A program made the translations under genes and the position numbers. 64,000 bases of DNA from Sandaracinaceae bacterium (lineage in GTDB: Bacteria; Myxococcota_A; Polyangia; Polyangiales; Sandaracinaceae): positions 62,001-126,000 of the forward strand of contig JACKEC010000031.1 in NCBI GenBank assembly GCA_020633195.1, written 5' to 3'. Under the pieces are notes generated by a model. It was given only the letters and a program-made list of their open reading frames with translations. It ran no database searches and had not been told where the DNA came from. Below, piece after piece: positions 50,725 through 59,697 of the stretch (position 1 is the stretch's first letter; each line of letters begins with the position of its first letter).

Positions 50725-52236
50725 ATGGGCGGTCCGTCAGAGAAGAAGCAGCTCGGGAAGATTCTGCTCAGGCAGAAACTGGTGACCCCCGGGGAGCTCG
50801 AGGATCTCCTCGAGAAGCAGGCGGCCACGCCCGGCCAGCGCCTGGGCTCGACCGCCGTGGAGACGGGCGCCGTGGACGAGGTCGACATGCTCCGCGCGCT
50901 CTCCGAGCAGCACGGCCTCCCCGGCATCGACGTGGCCCAGACGGTCGTCCCGACCGAGAACCTCAAGCTCATCCCGGTCGACATCGCGCGGCAGTACCTG
51001 ATCCTGCCGTTCTCGGTGAAGGACGAGCACCTGTTCCTGGCGATGGCGGACCCGTCGGACAAGCGGGTCATCGACGAGATCGAGTTCGTCACCGGCCGCA
51101 AGGTGTTCCCGTACGTCGCGGTGAGCGGGCCGCTCAAGCGGGTCATCGACGCCGCGTACGTCGAGCTCGAGCAAGGCGCCGAGTTCTACGTCGGCCCGCA
51201 CGCTCCCGAGGAGTACCTCGCCGAGCTCGGGCTCCGTCCGCCCGAACATCCGCCGCCCGCGCGGCATCCGAAGCACGTGCCGTCGTCGCCGCGCGTCCGT
51301 CCCCCGAGCACTCCCGCCATCGCGGTGGTGACGAAGGAGGACTCCGGCCTGCACGACCCGCCCATCCCCGTGGCGCGCAAGGCGCCGCGTCGGCTGCCCA
51401 CCCTCGACGACGCGTTCGGCTCGAAGGTCGCGCCGCTGCCCACCGGGCCGGACGAGGCGCCGGCCCGCGCGCGCGGCGAGCGCGTCGTGCTCATCGTCGA
51501 CGACGAGGACGACATCCGACGGATGCTGCGGCGCGTGCTCACTGAGCGGGACATCCGCGTCGTCGAGGCCGCGCGCGGCACCGAGGCGCTGCAGATGGTG
51601 CGGGAGAACAACCCGGACGTGATCCTGCTCGACGCCATGCTCCCCGAGATCCACGGCTTCGACATCTGCCGGCGCATCAAGGGCAGCAAGAAGTACGGCC
51701 ACATCCCGATCATCATGGTCAGCGCCGTCTATCGCGGGTGGCGCTTCGCCGAGGATCTCAAGCAGTCGTACGGCGTCACGGACTTCCTCGAGAAGCCCTT
51801 CAAGATCTCGGACGTGGTCAGCGCCGTGGAGCGCGCCCTCGAGGGTCGAGACCCCGAAGAGGAGACCGAGTCGCTCTCCGAGGAGGCGATGGCGTGCCTC
51901 TCCGAGGGCATCGGCGCGTATCGCGCGGGGCACCTCGACGAAGCGATTCGGCACCTCGAGCACGGCGTAGGTCTCGATCCGCTCGCCTTCCGGCTACACT
52001 ACCACCTCGGCCTCCTCTACGGACGCAGGGAGGAGCTGTTCGAAGGCATCCAGTCTCTGGAGACCAGCGTCGACCTCTCGCCCCGTAACTTCTCAGCGCT
52101 CAAGAACTTGGCGGTCCTCTACCAGCGCGCCGGCTTCAAGCACAAAGCCGTCGAGATGTGGGAGCGGGCCCTCGCCGTCGCCGACGACGAAGAGATTCGC
52201 AAGGGGATCAAAGACCACTTGATGAGCTTGCTCTAA
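50725..52236 (+). CDS. MshEN-receiver-TPR fusion regulator
   Basis: The 503-residue protein starts with an N-terminal domain (1-150) like that of type II secretion/type IV pilus ATPases (KKQLGKILLRQKLVTPGELEDLLEKQ; LSEQHGLPGIDV; PVDIARQYLILPF; ADPSDKRVIDEIEFVTGRKV), the MshEN fold that can bind c-di-GMP, but no ATPase follows. After a Pro-rich linker comes a receiver (about 253-372; DDED, Asp303, Lys357) and a TPR region (385-503). It may link c-di-GMP and phosphorylation to assembly of a motility or secretion complex (inference). The AgmX/GltJ-like gene follows after 25 nt. Confidence 0.85.
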   Translation: MGGPSEKKQLGKILLRQKLVTPGELEDLLEKQAATPGQRLGSTAVETGAVDEVDMLRALSEQHGLPGIDVAQTVVPTENLKLIPVDIARQYLILPFSVKDEHLFLAMADPSDKRVIDEIEFVTGRKVFPYVAVSGPLKRVIDAAYVELEQGAEFYVGPHAPEEYLAELGLRPPEHPPPARHPKHVPSSPRVRPPSTPAIAVVTKEDSGLHDPPIPVARKAPRRLPTLDDAFGSKVAPLPTGPDEAPARARGERVVLIVDDEDDIRRMLRRVLTERDIRVVEAARGTEALQMVRENNPDVILLDAMLPEIHGFDICRRIKGSKKYGHIPIIMVSAVYRGWRFAEDLKQSYGVTDFLEKPFKISDVVSAVERALEGRDPEEETESLSEEAMACLSEGIGAYRAGHLDEAIRHLEHGVGLDPLAFRLHYHLGLLYGRREELFEGIQSLETSVDLSPRNFSALKNLAVLYQRAGFKHKAVEMWERALAVADDEEIRKGIKDHLMSLL

Positions 52237-52261
52237 CCCCCCGAGCAACGAGGCATCCCCG

Positions 52262-54199
<1,938 letters not shown>

Positions 54200-54211
54200 G
54201 CTGGCTGACGC

Positions 54212-54568
54212 TCAGCGCAAGAGGCGCACGAGCAGGTAGACGCCGAAGCCGAGCCCGATGGCGAGGCCGAAGGTCAGCGCCCAGCTCATGCCGCGGCCCT
54301 TGGGGCGGCGGGCCGTCACGGCGGCGTGACCACCGGTCGCGTCCGGCGAGACCTCGATCGAGCCCGCCGCGCTCGTGCCCCCCACCTTCTGGAGGGTCGC
54401 GGGGCCCGTCTCCTCGCGCGGGTTGGACGCGCGGTCCTTCACCAGCGCGTCGAAGCCCTCCTGCTGGAGCAGCGACTCGTCCCACATCGCGGTCGGCTCG
54501 TCCGCAGCCCAGCGCATCCCCTCTTCGGAGTCGCTGGTGTTGCCATCGTCCTCGTCCGCGTCGCTCAA
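54212..54568 (-). CDS. Small tail-anchored membrane protein
   Basis: An acidic N-terminus (SDADEDDGNTSDSEEG) leads to a conserved-looking patch (DEPTAMWDESLLQQEGFDALVKDRAS), a Ser/Thr-rich linker and a C-terminal membrane helix (WALTFGLAIGLGFGVYLLVRLL). The product has 118 residues from TTG 54568; an ATG at 54517 would remove the acidic start. C-terminal anchoring leaves the bulk in the cytoplasm. No family recognised. Stop is 12 nt from the stop of the convergent AgmX-like gene. Confidence 0.65.
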   Translation of the reverse strand: MSDADEDDGNTSDSEEGMRWAADEPTAMWDESLLQQEGFDALVKDRASNPREETGPATLQKVGGTSAAGSIEVSPDATGGHAAVTARRPKGRGMSWALTFGLAIGLGFGVYLLVRLLR

Positions 54569-54638
54569 GGGACCCCCGACGCAAAGTCTCGCGCACTCGC
54601 CTTCGCGCCGCCAAGTCTTCGGTGTGTACGCTGTGCGG

Positions 54639-55205
54639 ATGCGCGTGCTGGTCACCGGCTTCGGACCCTTCCTCGACAACGCGGTGAACCCCTCGGACGC
54701 GCTCGCGCGCGAGCTCGACGGGCGTCGGGTCGAAGGGGTCCGGCTCGTCGCGTGCTCCCCGTTGCCGGTCGTGCACGGCCGCGCCGCCGACAGAGCCCTC
54801 GAGGCCGCGCGGCGCCACGGCGCGGACGCCATCGTGGCCTTCGGGCTCGCGGCCGGCACGAAGCGCCCGCGGGTCGAGGGCGTGGGGCGAAACCGCGGCG
54901 CGGGGCGGCACGCCGACAACGCAGGCCGGATCGCCGGAGGCCCGGTCGTCCCCGGAGCCCCCGCCACGAGGCGGGCGACGCTGCCCGCCGCGCCCGTGCG
55001 CCAGGCGCTCTTCGCGGCTGGGATCTACAGCTTCGCGAGCGACGACGCGGGCGGCTACGTGTGCAACGACCTCTTCTATCGGCTGCTGCACGCCGGCGCG
55101 CCGACGCTCTTCGTCCACATCCCCGAGCACCTCGACGTGCGCCGCGCGGCCTCGCCGTTCGCGCGCGGGATCGCTCGAGCGGCGCGCGCGTGGGCTCGCG
55201 CCTGA
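54639..55205 (+). CDS. Pyroglutamyl-peptidase-like (peptidase C15) protein
   Basis: A 188-residue product with the C15 architecture: VLVTGFGPF..NPS, a Glu80 (RVEGVGRN), nucleophile Cys142 in GGYVCNDLFY and His160 in FVHIPE. All three catalytic residues fall at the expected relative positions (canonical E81, C144, H168 in longer enzymes). It removes N-terminal pyroglutamate from peptides; a cytoplasmic enzyme is expected, as no signal peptide is seen. The middle is shorter than usual (about 20 residues fewer), so specificity may differ. Confidence 0.85.
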   Translation: MRVLVTGFGPFLDNAVNPSDALARELDGRRVEGVRLVACSPLPVVHGRAADRALEAARRHGADAIVAFGLAAGTKRPRVEGVGRNRGAGRHADNAGRIAGGPVVPGAPATRRATLPAAPVRQALFAAGIYSFASDDAGGYVCNDLFYRLLHAGAPTLFVHIPEHLDVRRAASPFARGIARAARAWARA

Positions 55206-55232
55206 CCCCGGCGTGGTAGCTTCGGTCCCGGC

Positions 55233-55502
55233 ATGAACGTCGACGAGCTGTCGCGCCTGACCGCCGAGACCCTCTACCTCGTCCTCTGGGTGAGCGCGCC
55301 CGCGCTCGTCGCCGCGATCGTCATCGGCCTGACCGTGTCGGTGCTCTCGGCGACGACCCAGGTGCAGGAGCAGAGCCTGAGCTTCGTGCCCAAGCTCGTC
55401 GGCGTCTCCCTCGTGCTCGCGGCCGCGGGCGGCTGGATGGCTGGCCAGCTCGTCGGCTTCACCGATCAGCTCTGGACGGCGATCCCGACCCTGGTGCCGT
55501 GA
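55233..55502 (+). CDS. FliQ/SctS-type export apparatus protein
   Basis: The 89-residue membrane protein has two helices (LYLVLWVSAPALVAAIVIGLTVSVLSATTQVQEQSLSFVPK and the helix after LVGVS) in the order of FliQ/SctS, with the family turn TQVQEQSL(S/T)F. It forms part of the type III export channel in flagella and injectisomes. FliR/SctT follows with a 4-nt GTGA overlap. No other flagellar or type III gene lies in the window, so whether it is flagellar or injectisome type cannot be decided. Confidence 0.9.
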   Translation: MNVDELSRLTAETLYLVLWVSAPALVAAIVIGLTVSVLSATTQVQEQSLSFVPKLVGVSLVLAAAGGWMAGQLVGFTDQLWTAIPTLVP

Positions 55503-56284
55503 TCGAGGAGACGCTCCTCGGCCCCGATCCCACGCGCACCGCCACGGTGCTGCTGCTGGTCCTCGCGCGCACGCTCCCGCTCGCGTTCCTCGCGCCGTGG
55601 CTCGGGGTGCGCGGCACGGCGTCGTACGTGCGCGTCTCGGCCGGCGTGGTGCTCGCGCTCGCGCTGCTGCCCCTGGCGCGCCAGAGCGCGATCGACGTGC
55701 CGACGACCTGGCTGCCCCTGACCCTCGCGCTGGCCCGCGAGGGGTTCGTCGGCGCGACCTTCGCCGTCGCGGTGAGCGCGCCGCTCTACGCGATGCGGTG
55801 GAGCGGGGAGCTGATCGATCGCTGGCGCGGGAGCCGCGCCGACTCGACGGCGCGGGACATGGGCTCGCCGCTCGGCCAGCTCCACCTCGCCGCCGCGGTG
55901 GTCCTGTTCGTGGTGCTCGGCGGGCACCGGCTCGCGATCGCGGCGTTCGCCGAGGGCTTCGTCCACGTGCCCGCCGGCGCGGTCGCGGACGCGGCGACGC
56001 TGTCGACCTTCGGCCTCGGGGCGGCGCGGATCGTCGCCGACGCGCTCGCCCTGACGGTGGCGTTCCTCGCGCCCGCGGCGGTCGCGTTCGTGGTGGTCGA
56101 GCTCGCGCTCGGGATCGCCGGTCGGGTCGCGCCCGCGGTGATCTCCTGGATGGACGCGATGCCCCTGCGCGCCGCGCTCGGGGTGGCCGTCGCGCTCCTG
56201 TCGCTGAGCGCCCTGCTGCCCCGGCTGGGGCCGGTCTTCGCGCGCTCGATCGACGCCGCGTCCGACCTGTTGCGCGATCTCTGA
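55499..56284 (+). CDS. FliR/SctT-type export apparatus protein
   Basis: The 261-residue protein starts with GTG at 55499 and has about six to seven hydrophobic helices. FliR/SctT features include LLLVLARTLPLAFLAPWLG near the N-terminus, EGFVGATFAVAVSAPLYAMRWSGELID in the middle, and the membrane-helix block LALGIAGRVAPAVISWMDAMPLRAALG before the C-terminus. It forms the export pore with FliP and FliQ. Genes for FliP, FlhB and FlhA are absent here. The low charge and missing FlhB fusion make this a stand-alone pair. Confidence 0.85.
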   Translation: MIEETLLGPDPTRTATVLLLVLARTLPLAFLAPWLGVRGTASYVRVSAGVVLALALLPLARQSAIDVPTTWLPLTLALAREGFVGATFAVAVSAPLYAMRWSGELIDRWRGSRADSTARDMGSPLGQLHLAAAVVLFVVLGGHRLAIAAFAEGFVHVPAGAVADAATLSTFGLGAARIVADALALTVAFLAPAAVAFVVVELALGIAGRVAPAVISWMDAMPLRAALGVAVALLSLSALLPRLGPVFARSIDAASDLLRDL

Positions 56285-56309
56285 GCGAGGCGTGGTAGAT
56301 CGGGCGCGC

Positions 56310-56825
56310 ATGCCCGACATCGACACCCTCATCGACGCCGAGACCATCGCCCAGCGGGTGAAGGAGCTCGGCGCGCAGATCACGAAGGAGCACGCCGGCG
56401 AGGAGCTGGTGCTCGTCCCCGTGCTCAACGGCAGCTTCGTCTTCGCCGCCGATCTCGCGCGCGCGATCGACCTGCCGCTCTCGATCGACTTCTTCGGGTG
56501 CCGCAGCTACGAGGGCACGTCCTCGACCGGCGTGGTGCAGACCACGCTCGACCTGAGCCACTCGATCGAGGGCAAGGTCGTGATCGTGGTGGAGGACATC
56601 GTCGATACCGGGCTGACGATGGCCTACATGCTCGACAACCTCCGCACGCGGCGGCCGGCGAAGGTCCACCTCGCGTCGCTGCTCAGCAAGCCGGCGCGCC
56701 GCAAGATCGAGGTCGACATCGACTACCTCGGCTTCGAGATCGAGGACGTGTTCGTGATCGGGTACGGGCTCGACTTCGACGAGCTCTACCGCAACCTGCC
56801 CTACCTCGGCGTGCTGCGGACATGA
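56310..56825 (+). CDS. hpt: Hypoxanthine(-guanine) phosphoribosyltransferase
   Basis: The 171-residue enzyme salvages purines by transferring ribose phosphate from PRPP. Motifs: the PRPP-binding VVIVVEDIVDTGLTM (acidic pair), FVFAADL, SIDFFGCRSYEGTSSTG on the flexible loop and FVIGYGLDFDELYRNLPYLGVL at the C-terminus. Length matches the family. Start is the ATG at 56310; an upstream ATG at 56292 would add six residues. It overlaps the TPR gene downstream by 4 nt. Confidence 0.95.
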   Translation: MPDIDTLIDAETIAQRVKELGAQITKEHAGEELVLVPVLNGSFVFAADLARAIDLPLSIDFFGCRSYEGTSSTGVVQTTLDLSHSIEGKVVIVVEDIVDTGLTMAYMLDNLRTRRPAKVHLASLLSKPARRKIEVDIDYLGFEIEDVFVIGYGLDFDELYRNLPYLGVLRT

Positions 56826-57130
56826 GCGCCCGCCTCGAGATGCTCGAGAAGCTGGTCGCGACGAGCACCGATCCCTTCCACCACTACGCGAGGGCGATGG
56901 AGCTGCGCTCGCTCGACCGGCTCGAGGACGCGCTCGTCGCGTACGCCGACGTCCGCGCGCGCTTCCCGGACTACGTCCCTACCTACCTGATGGCGGCGCA
57001 GGTCGCCCAGGAGCTCGACCGCGACGACGACGCCCGCGAGTGGGCGACGGCGGGGGTCGCGAAGGCCGAGGCGGCCGGCGACGGCAAGGCCGCGCACGAG
57101 CTCGGGCAGCTGCTGACGCTGCTCGGCTGA
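56822..57130 (+). CDS. Small TPR protein
   Basis: The 102-residue protein has TPR-like helices over most of its length (DPFHHYARAMELRSLDRLEDALVAYADVRARFPDYVPTYLMAAQVAQEL), ending in an Ala-rich helix. Its ATG overlaps the stop of hpt (atga), so the two are coupled, although a functional link is not obvious. It may be a short adaptor. Confidence 0.78.
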   Translation: MSARLEMLEKLVATSTDPFHHYARAMELRSLDRLEDALVAYADVRARFPDYVPTYLMAAQVAQELDRDDDAREWATAGVAKAEAAGDGKAAHELGQLLTLLG

Positions 57131-57167
57131 CGCGGAATCCGCCCGCGGGGCGTGCTACTCAAGGTCC

Positions 57168-58841
57168 ATGCGCGCGACGGCCTGGACGGTGCTCTTCGCT
57201 CTCTCGATCCTCGGGTGTGAGGACCCCGTCGCGCCCGACGCCGGGGCCGAGGACGCGGGCGGGACGGACGCGGGCGTCGACGCGGGGCGCGCGTTGCCGG
57301 ACGCGGGCCCCGTCGAGCTCGTGGAGTGGCCCGCGATGGGCCCGGTCGCGAGCGCGGGCGGCGCGAGCTCGTTCCGCTTCGGGGCGGCCTCGGCGGCCAC
57401 GCAGATCGAGGACATGAACCCCAACGTCGACTGGTACGTGTGGTCGATGCCGCCGCCCGAGGGCATGGGCCGCGGGATGGAGCCGATCGCCGACGCGGTC
57501 CGCGGCTACTCGCTGGCCACCGAGGACGTCGGGGTCGTCACGGACATGAACCTCGACTCGTACCGCTTCAGCATCGAGTGGGCGCGCGTCGAGCCGCGAC
57601 GCGACGAGATCGACGAGGCGGCGCTGACCCACTACGGCGACTTCCTCGACGCGCTCGTGGCCGCGAACGTCTCGCCGATGGTCACCGTCCACCACTTCTC
57701 GAACCCGCTCTGGGTCGACGATCCGCGGCGCGTCTCCGCGTTCGAGACCTGCCCGGCGGGCGGGCCCACCGACGAGTGGCTCTGCGGCTGGGGCGACCCC
57801 GTGGGCGGGCCGCTGATCATCGAGGAGCTCGCCGAGCACGCGTGCCTCCTCGCGACCCGCTTCGGAGATCGCGTCGACGAGTGGGCGACCTTCAACGAGC
57901 CGGTGAACTACCTCTTCGCGAGCCACGGCGCGGGCCAGGTGTTCCCGCCCGGGCGCGAGCTCCTGTTCTCGGACTTCGAGCGCTTCCTCGAGGTGGTCCG
58001 CAACTTCATCCGCGCGCACGAGGCCATGCGCGAGGCGATCGAGCGCTGCGACACGGTCGACGCCGACGGCGACGGCGACAACGCGGCGGTCGGCCTCACG
58101 CTCTCCGTCGTCGACTGGGTGCCCGCCCGCAACGGCGTGCCGAGCACCAACAGCCGCGACGTCGAGGCCGCGGCGCGGATGCGGTACGTCTACCACTTCC
58201 TCGTCATCGACTCGATCCTGAACGGGACGTTCGACGCGGACCTCGACGGTGAGGCGGAGGAGTCGCACCCCGAGTGGCAGAGCGACCTCGAGTGGCTCGG
58301 CGTGCAGTACTACTCGCGCATGGGCGTCACCTCGCAGCCGTCCATCCTGCCGGTGGTGAACCTGACGCCTTGCTTCCCGCCGCTCGGCGTGGGGACGGCC
58401 TGCATGGAGGCGGAGGACCCGACGCACTGGGTCCCCGAGATGCGCTACGAGTACTACGAGCCGGGCCTCTCGACGATCCTGCTCGAGTACGCCGAGCGCT
58501 ACGCGTCGCTCCCGCTCACCGTCACCGAGGCGGGCATCGCGACCCACGTGGGGCGCCGCCGCGCCGAGAACGTGGTCCGCACCCTCGAGCAGATCGCGTA
58601 CGCGCGCTCGCAGGGCGCCGACGTGCGCGGCTACTACCACTGGTCCTTGACCGACAACTTCGAGTGGGCCGAGGGCTATGGCCCGCAGTTCGGGCTCTAC
58701 ACGGTCGACCGCACGGGCGCCTACCCGCGCGCCGCGACCGAGGGCGCGACGGTGCTCGGCGAGATCGCGGGCGCGCGCGCGCTCACCGTCGCGCAGCGCG
58801 AGATGTACGGCGGCCTCGGGCCGATGACGCCCGAGGAGTGA
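57168..58841 (+). CDS. Lipoprotein glycoside hydrolase family 1 (beta-glucosidase-like)
   Basis: The 557-residue enzyme has signal TAWTVLFALSILGC and a D-A-G repeat linker (about residues 20-45), then a GH1 barrel. The acid/base is Glu244 in TFNEPVNY and the nucleophile Glu454 in TVTEAGIA (usual TENG reads TEAG). FRFGAASAATQIE, YRFSIEWARVEP, YYHWSLTDNFEWAEGYGPQFGLYTVD are standard GH1 blocks, so the protein should be active. The lipid anchor places it at the surface or in the periplasm, where it could degrade beta-glycosides from prey or plant matter (inference). Its stop is next to the stop of the convergent gene. Confidence 0.92.
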   Translation: MRATAWTVLFALSILGCEDPVAPDAGAEDAGGTDAGVDAGRALPDAGPVELVEWPAMGPVASAGGASSFRFGAASAATQIEDMNPNVDWYVWSMPPPEGMGRGMEPIADAVRGYSLATEDVGVVTDMNLDSYRFSIEWARVEPRRDEIDEAALTHYGDFLDALVAANVSPMVTVHHFSNPLWVDDPRRVSAFETCPAGGPTDEWLCGWGDPVGGPLIIEELAEHACLLATRFGDRVDEWATFNEPVNYLFASHGAGQVFPPGRELLFSDFERFLEVVRNFIRAHEAMREAIERCDTVDADGDGDNAAVGLTLSVVDWVPARNGVPSTNSRDVEAAARMRYVYHFLVIDSILNGTFDADLDGEAEESHPEWQSDLEWLGVQYYSRMGVTSQPSILPVVNLTPCFPPLGVGTACMEAEDPTHWVPEMRYEYYEPGLSTILLEYAERYASLPLTVTEAGIATHVGRRRAENVVRTLEQIAYARSQGADVRGYYHWSLTDNFEWAEGYGPQFGLYTVDRTGAYPRAATEGATVLGEIAGARALTVAQREMYGGLGPMTPEE

Positions 58842-59534
58842 TCAGCGGGTCAGCGGCGCCGGCTCGGACCGCGGGCTGAGCGCGCCGTAGCGACCGACGA
58901 ACGCGACCCGGACCGCGACGTCGCCCTCGTCGGGCGGACCGGACCCGCCGGCGGGGAGGTGGGCGCAATCCCCCGTGCGGCTGTACACGACGAGCTCCTG
59001 CGCCGTCGCGACGGTCGGGACGAAGCCGTCGGGCTGCGGGTCGTCGCCCCAGAAGACCACCGCGGCGACGACGCCCTCGGGGATCGGGAACTGGAAGTGC
59101 GCGCGCACCTCGGTGCGCGAGCCAGCACCGCTCGCGACCAGGTACTGCTCGACCCGCGCGAGCTGCGGGGCGATCGGGACGGGGTCGAGGGCGGAGCGCG
59201 CGAACACCAGCGGCGTCGCCCCGGGCACCCCCGTGAGCTGCCACTGGCCGTAGATGCGCGAGGAGCTCGGCCGCAGCCGGAACAGCCCGGGGGCGATCGG
59301 CTCGCGCGTCAGCGCCATGTCGCGCCGGCCGCGGGTCAGGGACACGGGCGGCAGGTCCTGGAAGGTCCCGCCGTCGACGAGGCCCACGACGAGCGCCGCG
59401 TCGCGCGGGATGCGCAAGGCCGGCGGGGTGAGGAGCCGGGGTTGAAAGGTCGCCTCGGGGCACTCGCCGTCCTGCGCGAGCGCGGCGGACGCGAGGGCGA
59501 GGCAGGCGATGAACGGCGTGAAGCGGCGGAGCAT
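58842..59534 (-). CDS. Exported hypothetical protein
   Basis: The 230-residue product has signal FTPFIACLALASAALA (start ATG 59534; the upstream frame lacks one). The mature part has a Cys at each end (about residues 25 and 192) and beta-rich segments (LVVGLVDGGTFQDLPPVSL, VRAHFQFPIPEGVVAAVVFWGDD, AVRVAFVGRYGALSPRSE). No family is recognised; two Ig-like or fibronectin-like domains are plausible. Periplasmic or secreted location is inferred from the signal. Confidence 0.72.
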   Translation of the reverse strand: MLRRFTPFIACLALASAALAQDGECPEATFQPRLLTPPALRIPRDAALVVGLVDGGTFQDLPPVSLTRGRRDMALTREPIAPGLFRLRPSSSRIYGQWQLTGVPGATPLVFARSALDPVPIAPQLARVEQYLVASGAGSRTEVRAHFQFPIPEGVVAAVVFWGDDPQPDGFVPTVATAQELVVYSRTGDCAHLPAGGSGPPDEGDVAVRVAFVGRYGALSPRSEPAPLTR

Positions 59535-59697
59535 CGAAGAGGAACCTATCAGACCGAGGCGTGAAACGATTCGCACACCGGAGCGCACCGGAGGCAACGG
59601 GGGTGACGTCCTGGCACAGGTCGATCTTCACGCCGGGCCGCGGATCGCGCCGGCACGCGAAGTGCCCCCCGCGACCGCGGTGACCTATGCTTCGCAC

